Positions 8,458-16,977 of a stretch of DNA of 64,000 nucleotides are shown here, piece by piece. The DNA is from Pectobacterium araliae (GTDB lineage Bacteria > Pseudomonadota > Gammaproteobacteria > Enterobacterales > Enterobacteriaceae). The notes under the pieces were generated by a model that searched no databases, had not been told where the DNA came from, and was given only the letters and a program-made list of their open reading frames with translations. How positions within the stretch are numbered: position 1 is the first letter of the stretch; each line of letters opens with the position of its first letter. Where the stretch lies: the NCBI RefSeq assembly GCF_037076465.1, contig NZ_AP028908.1:3906001-3970000 (forward strand), read 5' to 3'. Made by a program: the position numbers and the translations under genes.

Positions 8458-11400
8458 CTACCACACCATTTCCACGCTGTTTTCGTCCTGTGACAGCCTG
8501 TCGTCCAGATAACGGCAGAAATCGCTGAGCTGGGGATGATCGAACACATCAGACACCTTGATGCTGACGGAAAATTCGGCAGCCAGACGATTAACGATCT
8601 GGATGGTCTGCAATGACTGCCCGCCCAGTTCGAAGAAGTTATCCCGCGATTGAATCCCCGACACGCCGAGGATCTGCTGCCAGATGGCGCTGACCCGATT
8701 CTCGGTTTCGCTGGCTAACGCCTGCGTCGGTGCCTCATCGTGATATTCCGCCAGCAGACGCTTGCGATCGACCTTGTTGGAACCGGTTTTCGGCAACTGG
8801 CGGAAGGCACGGTAATCGGTGGGGATCATCGCAGGCGGCAGCACGTTGCTCAGACGCTGCTTCAGCGCGCGTGCATCCATTTCGCCCGCTTTCGTCGCAA
8901 CAAACGCCACCAGACGCCGCACCCCGTTGGGATAAACCATGCCCTGCACGCAGGCTTCATCGATATCAGGTTGTGCCAGCAGATGCGCCTCGACTTCCCC
9001 TGGCTGAATCCGATAGCCACTGATTTTAAATTCGTTATCCATCCGTCCGAGGTACAGCAGCCGCCCTTTTTCCAGCCGAACTCTGTCGCCGGTACGGTAA
9101 GCCGGAAGATCCTGATCACCCACCGCTATTTGCGTAAACGCCGTGTGTTCTGTACCGATGTAACCCGCTGCCAGCGTTGGCCCCAGCAGCACCAGTTCTC
9201 CTTCTGTCGCGGGGCGATCGCCCGCTGCCAAAATCAGCGCGTTGACGCCCGCCAACGGCAGACCGATAGGAAGCTGCGCCACATCGGCAGACTGCGTTTG
9301 CAGATCGCAACTGGTCGCCACCACCGTGGTTTCCGTTGGGCCATACGTGTTGATTAAGCGCAATGTGTTCGGCGCATGGCGTTGCCACTGCACCAGCTGT
9401 TCGGGGTACACCGCTTCACCGCCGATGATGATGGCGCGCAGTGCGGAAGGCATGGTCAGCGTGCCGGTTTTCAGCCCCACCACCCATTCATTCCAGAATG
9501 CCGTTGGCAGATCGAGCAGCGTAATCGCCTGTTCTTCAACCTGTTCGACAAAGGTCGGTATCGATTCCAGCATCTCATCGGTACGCAGCACCAGCGTCGC
9601 ACCGCTGGTCAGCGTGGCAAAAATTTCTTCAATGCTGGCATCAAAATTAAACGGAGCAAATTGCAGCACGCGATCCGCCGCACGCAGGCCATAGCGCTGA
9701 CGTGCCGCCGCCGTGAAGTGATCCAACGCGCTGGTGCCGATCTCCACGCCTTTCGGCAATCCGGTCGATCCCGATGTGAACATGACATAGGCAATCTGCC
9801 CGTCTCTCGCTTCCACAGGCGGCAGTGCGGCGGCCTGTGCGTGGGATGACAGAAGATGCCCCGCCAGCACGATCTCGCCGGAAAAGACCGACGCCAGCCG
9901 ATGTTGATAATCCGCCTGCGTGACGATCGTATGCAGATCGGCAATCTGGATGATGTGCTGCTGACGTTCACGCGGCTGTTCAGGATCGAGCGGCACATAC
10001 ACCGCACCGCACTGCATCACGGCCAGCAGGCAAATGATGGTTTCAGGGCTACGGTTCAGCATGATGCCGATGCGTTCGCCGGGCTGAACGCCGCGTTCAT
10101 GCAGCCCCGCGGCGACCTGACCGCTCAGATCCAGCAACTGCTGGTAGCTGTACTGTCGATCGCGCTGCGTCAGCGCCGGATGGTTCGGGTTTTTACGCGC
10201 CTGTTTGGCGATCGCCGTCAGAACCGGTTCGGCAAACGGCTCAGGCTCACGGCTGGTGATTAGCGCCAGTTCGCGTTCTTCTCGCAGCCAGCACTCTAGC
10301 AGTTCGCCACTGGTTTGCTGCGGCCGCGCCAACCAGCGTTGAAGCAGCGTGAACAGGGTTTCTTGCAGGCTGGCAAGTGCTTCTGCGCTGTAACAGGCTG
10401 GGTTAGCATCAAAATCCAGCACCGGGGTGCCATCCGATTTAAAATGGATCTCGATCGTCAGATCTTCTACTGGCCCGGCACTGATATTCAGCGTGCAGGA
10501 CGACAGCGATCCGTAATTGAGCGGATGATCGAACGGCATGATATTGATCAGCGGACCGAAGAGGCGCTGTTCGCCGCCGACGCGGTTCAGATCGCGCCGT
10601 AAATGCTCATAGCGATAATGTTGATGACGACGCAGCGTGCGCTTGGTACGGGCAACCTGCTGCGCCAGTGTGACAAAGTCCGCCTGCTCATCCACCTGAA
10701 TGCACAGCGGCACGATATTCATCTGCATGCTCGGCACCATCAGCGAGGCGGAATCGATACGGTTCATCACCATCAAGCCAAACGTCAGCCTGTCGCTACC
10801 GGACACCAGCTTAAGATGCGTCGCCAGCATCGCCAGAAACAGATCCGGCCAACTGATTTTGTTGCCTTCACACAGTGCTGTCAGCGGCTGCCAGAGATCC
10901 GCCGGCAACACACTGCTCTGGCGCAAAAAACGCGCCGCGATCGGGGCTCTCCTCTCGCTGAAACTGGCCGGTTCCGGCATCGCATTCAGCGTTTCCAGCC
11001 AGAAATCACGCGCCTGCGCCGTCTGCCCGCTGGCATCACGCTGCTGCTCTTCTTCCAATACCTCGCTGAACGGGTCGAATTCCGCCACCGCCACAGGTTG
11101 CCCCGCCGTCAGTGCAGTGTAAATCTGGGCGATGCGTTGAAACAGCATCGTGGTGCCAAAACCATCCAACGCAATGTGGTGAACGCAACTGTAGAGAAAA
11201 TCGCGCTTTTCACCGCACAGCAGCGCAAAGCGGCAGGGCAATCCGTTCAGCAAATCCAGCGGCCGAGAGATTTCGTCACGCGCCCACCGGCGTATCGTCT
11301 GCTCTTCATCCGTCATCGGCGCAGGCAACAGTTCAACAATCGGCAACACACCGATCGGCACCGGCAATTGTGAAGCCACAAAACCGATTTCCGGCTGGGC

Positions 11401-11601
11401 GGCCTGTTCACCCGCAATTTCAACAAACTGGCAGTACAGGCACTCACACTCCATGACTGCCTGACGGATCGCGCTTAACATGGCTTCAATATCGATTTTG
11501 CCATCAAACGCGATGCACTCCGCCGTATTGAACGTCGCTTTATCATCATTCAGGGCATGACCTAACCACAGTCCGCGCTGCGCAACGCTCAAGGGCTTCA
11601 T
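8458..11601 (-). CDS. Non-ribosomal peptide synthetase, C-A-PCP, lysine-like pocket, no thioesterase (1047 aa)
   Basis: Single-module NRPS that probably condenses a DHB unit delivered by the EntB carrier onto an amino acid. Visible motifs in order: a starter-type condensation domain with HHIALDG near residue 142; an adenylation domain with FTSGSTGLPKG near 607 and YGPTE near 753; and a carrier domain with LGGQSL (Ser near 997). The chain stops about 50 residues after that Ser, so there is no thioesterase, unlike EntF (about 1290 aa). The pocket residues I align to GrsA read D-A-E-D-I-G-T-V-V. This resembles lysine-type codes such as D-A-E-S-I-G-S-V-V, so a DHB-Lys product is plausible. The ATG overlaps the entB stop (ATGA). 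It corresponds in place and size to AmoF of amonabactin clusters (from memory). Confidence 0.92.
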   Translation of the reverse strand: MKPLSVAQRGLWLGHALNDDKATFNTAECIAFDGKIDIEAMLSAIRQAVMECECLYCQFVEIAGEQAAQPEIGFVASQLPVPIGVLPIVELLPAPMTDEEQTIRRWARDEISRPLDLLNGLPCRFALLCGEKRDFLYSCVHHIALDGFGTTMLFQRIAQIYTALTAGQPVAVAEFDPFSEVLEEEQQRDASGQTAQARDFWLETLNAMPEPASFSERRAPIAARFLRQSSVLPADLWQPLTALCEGNKISWPDLFLAMLATHLKLVSGSDRLTFGLMVMNRIDSASLMVPSMQMNIVPLCIQVDEQADFVTLAQQVARTKRTLRRHQHYRYEHLRRDLNRVGGEQRLFGPLINIMPFDHPLNYGSLSSCTLNISAGPVEDLTIEIHFKSDGTPVLDFDANPACYSAEALASLQETLFTLLQRWLARPQQTSGELLECWLREERELALITSREPEPFAEPVLTAIAKQARKNPNHPALTQRDRQYSYQQLLDLSGQVAAGLHERGVQPGERIGIMLNRSPETIICLLAVMQCGAVYVPLDPEQPRERQQHIIQIADLHTIVTQADYQHRLASVFSGEIVLAGHLLSSHAQAAALPPVEARDGQIAYVMFTSGSTGLPKGVEIGTSALDHFTAAARQRYGLRAADRVLQFAPFNFDASIEEIFATLTSGATLVLRTDEMLESIPTFVEQVEEQAITLLDLPTAFWNEWVVGLKTGTLTMPSALRAIIIGGEAVYPEQLVQWQRHAPNTLRLINTYGPTETTVVATSCDLQTQSADVAQLPIGLPLAGVNALILAAGDRPATEGELVLLGPTLAAGYIGTEHTAFTQIAVGDQDLPAYRTGDRVRLEKGRLLYLGRMDNEFKISGYRIQPGEVEAHLLAQPDIDEACVQGMVYPNGVRRLVAFVATKAGEMDARALKQRLSNVLPPAMIPTDYRAFRQLPKTGSNKVDRKRLLAEYHDEAPTQALASETENRVSAIWQQILGVSGIQSRDNFFELGGQSLQTIQIVNRLAAEFSVSIKVSDVFDHPQLSDFCRYLDDRLSQDENSVEMVW

Positions 11602-12473
11602 GATGCAGTTCCCTGCTGTTTTTCAATCAACGCCCACCAGGCATTCAGGCTAGGGTTACGCGCCAGATCGACAAAGCTCAGCGTGACACCCTGATTGCGC
11701 CATTCGGTCAGCAGCGCCATCATGCGCACCGAATCCAGACCGTAGTCGATCAGGTTTTCATCTTCATCGAACTGATCTTCATCTTCGTCGATCAACGTCA
11801 GCAGATGTGCTCTCAATCCTTGTTTCGTCAGTGCCTGTGCCATTTTCGCTCCTGTGAGTTCTGCCGTGCTAACCACCTGTCCGGCGCGCGTCGCCACATA
11901 TTTCAGCGCCATCTGGTGTTCCTGAAGTGAGAAATCCGCGACCGCATCGCCGACCATGAAGGGCTTGATGTCGCGCATGAAAGCATCTGTCGCGGTAATC
12001 ATGCAGCCGATATGCGCGTAAACGCCGCAGATAATCAGTTGATCTTTACCCATCTCCTTCATCATGGATTCCAGCGGCGAACGATGGAAGGCGCTATAGC
12101 GCCATTTCACCAGCACGGTGTCGTGCTCATCCGGTGCCAGTGCGCTCACAACACGCTGCTTTTCGGGGTGATTATTCAGCCCCGCGCCCCACATGTCGTT
12201 CAGCAGCGCACGGTCGGCTGCGCTTTGTGCGTTCGGCTGCGCGGTATACACCACCGGAATCCCCTGCGATTTGCAGTAGGCTCGTAACGCCGCAATGTTC
12301 TCAATCAGTTGCTGCGCCAACGGGCTGTCCGCGCCATAGAAATTCACGAAATAGTCCTGCATGTCGTGAATCAGCAGTACCGCACGCGCAGGTTCAAACG
12401 CCCAGGAAACCTTGTTGTCCGGGAAATCCTGTGCGCGCGGCAGGGGATACGAAGCAATAGAAGGGATTGCCAT
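11598..12473 (-). CDS. entB: Isochorismatase with C-terminal aryl carrier domain (EntB family)
   Basis: Bifunctional EntB-type protein. The N-terminal isochorismatase (about residues 1-205) turns isochorismate into 2,3-dihydro-DHB and pyruvate. The C-terminal aryl carrier domain holds DHB on a phosphopantetheine arm at the Ser of YGLDSVRMM. I chose the ATG at 12473 (MAIPSIASYPLP), which matches the EntB N-terminus (MAIPKL...) and has AAGGA just upstream; a longer frame to 12542 lacks family support and overlaps entE. The length is 291 aa versus 285 in E. coli. A very acidic patch (LIDEDEDQFDEDENLIDYG) joins the two domains just before the carrier Ser, which is odd. The entE stop is 10 bases upstream and the NRPS gene overlaps the entB stop. 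Confidence 0.94.
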   Translation of the reverse strand: MAIPSIASYPLPRAQDFPDNKVSWAFEPARAVLLIHDMQDYFVNFYGADSPLAQQLIENIAALRAYCKSQGIPVVYTAQPNAQSAADRALLNDMWGAGLNNHPEKQRVVSALAPDEHDTVLVKWRYSAFHRSPLESMMKEMGKDQLIICGVYAHIGCMITATDAFMRDIKPFMVGDAVADFSLQEHQMALKYVATRAGQVVSTAELTGAKMAQALTKQGLRAHLLTLIDEDEDQFDEDENLIDYGLDSVRMMALLTEWRNQGVTLSFVDLARNPSLNAWWALIEKQQGTAS

Positions 12474-12483
12474 CACAAAATCC

Positions 12484-14109
12484 TTATTTATTTTGAGTGC
12501 TAAGTTGGGTCTGAATGCGCTGACGGAGTGATTTCTTATCAATCTTGCCGACGGGTGTAACGGGCAAGGTGTCGATCATCTCGAAGCGGTCTGGCAGTTT
12601 GAATTCAGCAATACCCTGATTGCGAAGATATTTTCTTAATGTGATGGCTTTCAGCGTAGGATCGCTGACCACCAGAAAAGCGCAGCTCTTTTCGCCCATA
12701 ACCGGGTCAGGCATGGACACCAGCGCGGCATGGAGAATGCCGTCATGCTTAAGCAACAGGTTTTCGATTTCTTCGGCAGCAATCTTTTCACCGCCGCGGT
12801 TAATCTGATCTTTCTCCCGTCCGACCACGCGCAAATAGCCCTCTTCAGTCATCTGCACCACATCACCCGAGTGATAGAAACCTTCTACGTCGAAAGCACG
12901 GGCATTGTGTTCTGGGCTGCGGTAATAGCCACGGAAGGTGTATGGCCCTCGCGTCGCCAGCAGCCCCGCTTCGCCTCTCGGCACCGGATTACCGTCCATG
13001 TCTAACACCTTCACTTCATCGTCCGGGCTCATCGGGTAACCTTGCGTGGTGAAGGTATGTTCATCGCTGTCATCCAGTCGGGTGTAGTTCACCAGCCCTT
13101 CCGCCATACCGAGCACCTGCTGTAGCTGGCAGCCCAGCACCGCTGGAATACGTCGGGCAACGGTTTCACTTAACTTCGCGCCGCCCACCTGCAAGATTTT
13201 CAGGCTACGCAGCGCGCCGCCAAATTGTTCGGCGGCCTGGATCCACAGCGCGGCGGCAGGCGGCACCAGCGAGGTCATATCGATCTGGTGGCGTTCAATC
13301 AGCGGGAAACAGGTCATTGCCCCCGGATCGGGCGCCAGCACGACGCGTCCACCTGCGTAAAACACGCCGAGCGAACCGGGCGAACTTAAGGGAAAGTTAT
13401 GTGGAGCAGGCAACGCGCATAGGTAGCGGGTGTGTGGCGTCAGCTCGCAAATTTCCACGCTGCGACGCACGCTGTAGTAGTAATCGTCATGGGTGCGAGG
13501 AATCAGCTTCGGCGTACCAGTGCTGCCGCCAGAAAGCTGAAAGAAGGCCACTTGCCCCGGCGCGGAAGGCTGATATTGGCTGACTGAAGCACGCGGTTGC
13601 AGCCACTCCGTCAGACTGTGCCCCAGCGGGCTGTCGCCGAGCATCACCACCGTTTGCAGGCGGGGAACCTGCGTCTGTAGCCGATCCAGAAATTCACCGT
13701 TGCCAAACAGCGAATGTTCGGCCGAGGCGATCAGTAAGCGTGGTTCGATCTGCGTGGCGTACGACAGCAGCTCCAGCTTGTTATGGCTGAACAACGCGTT
13801 AACGGGCGCGACGCCAATTTTCAGCAGCGCAAAAAAGGTCAGGTAAAACTCGGCCACGTTCGGTAACTGCACCAGCGCGGTGTCGCCACTGCGCAGGCCG
13901 CTTTCCGTCAAGCGCGATGCCAACGCGGAAGCCTGTTGGTCCAGTTCCCGATAGCTCCACTGACGTTCACCGCACACGACCGCTACCGCATCTGGTTGCG
14001 TCGTCAAATGGCGTTCCCAGACGTCCGTTAACGGCAGGCCAACCCAGTACCCCTTGTCGCGATAACGCAGTGCCAGTTCCTCTGGCCAAGGCGTAAATTC
14101 AATGCTCAT
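12484..14109 (-). CDS. entE: (2,3-dihydroxybenzoyl)adenylate synthase (EntE family)
   Basis: ANL-superfamily enzyme that activates 2,3-dihydroxybenzoate with ATP to the acyl-adenylate and loads it on the aryl carrier domain of EntB. Motifs seen: [16 protein letters not shown] (A3), YHSGDVV, and the hinge/A8 region [14 protein letters not shown], which is typical of the DHB/salicylate ligases. The length of 541 aa is normal (EntE 536). The ATG at 14109 overlaps the entC stop in an ATGA junction, so the two are translationally coupled. It is the second gene of the Fur-controlled siderophore operon. Confidence 0.96.
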   Translation of the reverse strand: MSIEFTPWPEELALRYRDKGYWVGLPLTDVWERHLTTQPDAVAVVCGERQWSYRELDQQASALASRLTESGLRSGDTALVQLPNVAEFYLTFFALLKIGVAPVNALFSHNKLELLSYATQIEPRLLIASAEHSLFGNGEFLDRLQTQVPRLQTVVMLGDSPLGHSLTEWLQPRASVSQYQPSAPGQVAFFQLSGGSTGTPKLIPRTHDDYYYSVRRSVEICELTPHTRYLCALPAPHNFPLSSPGSLGVFYAGGRVVLAPDPGAMTCFPLIERHQIDMTSLVPPAAALWIQAAEQFGGALRSLKILQVGGAKLSETVARRIPAVLGCQLQQVLGMAEGLVNYTRLDDSDEHTFTTQGYPMSPDDEVKVLDMDGNPVPRGEAGLLATRGPYTFRGYYRSPEHNARAFDVEGFYHSGDVVQMTEEGYLRVVGREKDQINRGGEKIAAEEIENLLLKHDGILHAALVSMPDPVMGEKSCAFLVVSDPTLKAITLRKYLRNQGIAEFKLPDRFEMIDTLPVTPVGKIDKKSLRQRIQTQLSTQNK

Positions 14110-15302
14110 AGTCCATCCACACCTGAGTTAAGCCCAAACGCATTCAGCATCGTGTTTAATTTGGCGGCGGTTTCAGCCCATTCCTCCTCGGGGACGGACG
14201 CCTCAACAATGCCCGCACCGGCAAACAGGCGGACTTTGTTGTGTTTGATGGTGCCGCAGCGAATCGCGATCGCCCATTCACCATCGCCGTTGGCATCACA
14301 CCAGCCGACGATGCCGCTGAATACGCCGCGATCGTGCGGCTCCAGCTCGGCAATCAGCTGACGCGCTTCCTGTGTGGGGAAGCCACACAGTGCGGGGGTA
14401 GGATGGAGCTGGCAGGCGACCTGAAGCGCCGTCATCTCTGGGTTCGCCAGCTCACCGCGGATAGCGGTAGACAGGTGCCACATGGAGGCGGTGTGCATCA
14501 ACGAAGGTGCCGATGGAATCGTTAACGACGCGCACAGCGGCATCAGGCGTTGGCGAACGTCATTCACCACCAGCTTATGCTCGTGCTTATCCTTGCCAGA
14601 ATTCAACAAACGCTGGCTGTTCAGGTAGTCCAGATGTTCATCGCTCATCCGTCGTGCCGAACCCGCCAGCGGATTAGAGACAATCACACTCCCCTGCTTA
14701 CGCAGCAGTAGCTCCGGGCTGGCACCCAGTAATACGGAACCATCCGGCAACGGCAGTGAGAAGTGATACCCCCCCGCATTCTGTACCATCAGGTTATTGA
14801 GGATCGTCTGAGCCTTAACGGGCTGGATCAGCTCAATGTCCAGAATACGCGACAGTACCACTTTGCTCAGTTCCCCACGGCGGAAGCGTTCAACCGCCTC
14901 AGCCACGATGGACTTGAACTGGCATTCGTCTGGGACGCTGTTTAACGTTAGTGCGGTAGGGCCCGCAGCCGTGTGCTTACGGGCACGGCTGACGAGTTCA
15001 GATTTCGTCGTAACGGTATAACTATCAGGGATATAGAGACAAGACGGTTGCGTGGTATCAAAGGGAATCGCCCCCACAACAATAGGCAGCGACTGCCCTG
15101 CCTGACGCGCTCGCTGGAATGCCTGCACGATTGCAGGACTAAGCCTGTCATCGTGCGAGCCAGGAACACAAACAGGGGACGAAATACGTTCAAATAAGCC
15201 TGAAGTAGAAAGGCTTTGGTGTTCCGATACATATAAAAAAGCGGTCTGTTCTGGATAGGTTAGCCCGCTAAATGTTTCAGTTTCTGTAATCAGTGTATCC
15301 AC
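14106..15302 (-). CDS. entC: Isochorismate synthase (EntC/DhbC family)
   Basis: Converts chorismate to isochorismate, the committed step to 2,3-DHB. Chorismate-binding family signatures are visible: [31 protein letters not shown] and a C-terminal [11 protein letters not shown] favour the GTG at 15302 (reading [10 protein letters not shown]): AGGAG lies about 7 bases upstream, and E. coli EntC also begins MDTSLAEE. That gives 398 aa, near the family's 391. A longer ATG frame from 15371 would run through the Fur-box region and is unlikely. It is the first gene of the minus-strand siderophore operon, divergent from the MFS exporter. Confidence 0.94.
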   Translation of the reverse strand: MDTLITETETFSGLTYPEQTAFLYVSEHQSLSTSGLFERISSPVCVPGSHDDRLSPAIVQAFQRARQAGQSLPIVVGAIPFDTTQPSCLYIPDSYTVTTKSELVSRARKHTAAGPTALTLNSVPDECQFKSIVAEAVERFRRGELSKVVLSRILDIELIQPVKAQTILNNLMVQNAGGYHFSLPLPDGSVLLGASPELLLRKQGSVIVSNPLAGSARRMSDEHLDYLNSQRLLNSGKDKHEHKLVVNDVRQRLMPLCASLTIPSAPSLMHTASMWHLSTAIRGELANPEMTALQVACQLHPTPALCGFPTQEARQLIAELEPHDRGVFSGIVGWCDANGDGEWAIAIRCGTIKHNKVRLFAGAGIVEASVPEEEWAETAAKLNTMLNAFGLNSGVDGL

Positions 15303-15334
15303 AAGACAGCTCCTGCGCTCGCAAATTAAATACC

Positions 15335-15359
15335 AATGATTATTAAAATCATTATCATT
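15335..15359. promoter_or_regulatory. Fur box, entC side
   Basis: AATGATTATTAAAATCATTATCATT is an interrupted palindrome close to the Fur consensus GATAATGATAATCATTATC. It sits about 35-60 bases upstream of the chosen entC start, where Fe(II)-Fur would block the promoter. Confidence 0.8.
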
Positions 15360-15535
15360 TATACCAAGCACAGTTAACCTACACTGAAGTAACGTGTTCG
15401 GTCAATCCTTCCACAAAATGGTTATTCCCTCCCATTAGTTGAGGGTTATATTAATGTTAATCAATTTTACTGTTCATCTTTCACAACCATTAATGATTAG
15501 CAATAGAAATGCATTGATTATAAAACCCACCTCAC

Positions 15536-15562
15536 AAATGATAATGAAAATACTTATCATTT
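15536..15562. promoter_or_regulatory. Fur box, exporter side
   Basis: The core ATGATAATGAAAATACTTATCAT is an interrupted palindrome of the Fur type, located about 70-100 bases upstream of the MFS gene. With the site at 15335-15359 it gives each arm of the divergent promoter its own Fur-like site. Confidence 0.75.
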
Positions 15563-15633
15563 ATTGTCAGGAGAATTAAGCTGCGCTAAACTGCGCCAAT
15601 ATTTTACTAATTGTGTCTAAATGTGAGACCGTC

Positions 15634-16896
15634 ATGGATGAAAGCATGTACCGCCAGCACACCCGATCCGTTGTGCATCTGGCGTTGCTAATCAACATGC
15701 TTTCTCTCGGTAGCCTGATGATGGTGATGCCACTAGGCCCCGATTTCATCAGCGCGCTATCGATGGATGCCAAGAACATCGGCTATATTAGCGGCGGCGC
15801 AACGTTTGCCTCCGCCATCGTCGGCTTCCTCGCCGCGCCTTATCTGGATAGATTTAACCGTAAACACGCCCTGCTCGTTCTGCTGACGTTGCGCTTCGCC
15901 CTGACGGCTGCCTGCATGTTTGCCACCAGCCAAACCCATCTTTTGCTGCTGTTTATTCTGGCAGGCTGTGTTGCTGGCCCGGCATCTGGCGTCTTGATGG
16001 CGGCGGTTGTTGATATCGTGCCGGCCAACGAGCGTGGAAAGCAGTTGGCCTATGTCGGCATGAGCTTTTCGCTCGCGGCGATTGTCATCATGCCGCTGTC
16101 ACTGGAGTTGGCTCACCGTATTAACTGGCAAGCACCGTTTTATACGTTCGGCCTCGGTGGTCTGCTGTTGGTATTGCTGGTACTGTGGCTGTTTCCTTCT
16201 ATGCCACCGACACGCCGGACTCAACAAGGTCTTTCTCCTGGTACCGCGTCCGTTTCCGTATTAAACGACCTGCTGGCATCCCCCATTTTCCTATTGGGGC
16301 TGACGGTGATTTCGCTACAAATGTTCGGACATTTCCTGCTGATCCCTCATTTCTCCAACTATTTTCAGTTCAATCTGACTTTCCCACGGGATGATATTTC
16401 CCTGCTCTATCTCTGTGGCGGGCTGGCAAGCATGGTGACCATGCAATTGTGCGGCAACCTGTTGGATCGAGGATATGCCAGCCAGACGATCGTAGTCACA
16501 ACGCTGCTGCTGGCCGTTGTGATTCTCTGCGGTTTCGTTTTGCCTTTTTCACTTTCCCTGTATCTGGTGTTCACTCTGTTCATGGCGCTCAGCGCCGCCC
16601 GCTCCAGCAGCACGCTGGCAATTACCGCCGGTATTCCGCTGCCGCATCAGCGCGCCGCGTTCATGTCCTATCAGGGAACCGCAGCCAACGTTGCGTCAGG
16701 GTTGGCCAGCGTTGCCTCAGCCGCTTATCTGAGCACCTCCGCCGAGGGGAAAATTGACGGATTCTCACAGCTTGCCGTGGCCAGCACCGTATTTGCGCTG
16801 GTCGCTATGCTGCTGACCATGCGCTTGATTCCGCAGTTGGCTGAGCGCAGCCGAAAGATGGCCGCACACCAAACGGTACAGGTTACAGAGCAATAA
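15634..16896 (+). CDS. MFS transporter, probable siderophore exporter
   Basis: Polytopic inner-membrane protein of about 420 aa with roughly twelve hydrophobic segments, and a cytoplasmic-loop motif (DRFNRKHALL) like the conserved motif after TM2 of major facilitator proteins. I chose the ATG at 15634 (MDESMYRQHT). A GTG at 15613 in the same frame is possible, and neither has a strong ribosome binding site. It is divergent from entC across two Fur-like boxes and is followed by the receptor gene. This suggests it exports the siderophore, as EntS does for enterobactin, but I do not recognise a close named orthologue. Confidence 0.85.
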   Translation: MDESMYRQHTRSVVHLALLINMLSLGSLMMVMPLGPDFISALSMDAKNIGYISGGATFASAIVGFLAAPYLDRFNRKHALLVLLTLRFALTAACMFATSQTHLLLLFILAGCVAGPASGVLMAAVVDIVPANERGKQLAYVGMSFSLAAIVIMPLSLELAHRINWQAPFYTFGLGGLLLVLLVLWLFPSMPPTRRTQQGLSPGTASVSVLNDLLASPIFLLGLTVISLQMFGHFLLIPHFSNYFQFNLTFPRDDISLLYLCGGLASMVTMQLCGNLLDRGYASQTIVVTTLLLAVVILCGFVLPFSLSLYLVFTLFMALSAARSSSTLAITAGIPLPHQRAAFMSYQGTAANVASGLASVASAAYLSTSAEGKIDGFSQLAVASTVFALVAMLLTMRLIPQLAERSRKMAAHQTVQVTEQ

Positions 16897-16977
16897 ACCG
16901 AGTAGGTCGGCAATACACGCAACACAGTGAGTTACTTACGGGGATGTTTTTTTCTACTCTTTGATGGGGTCTTTGAC

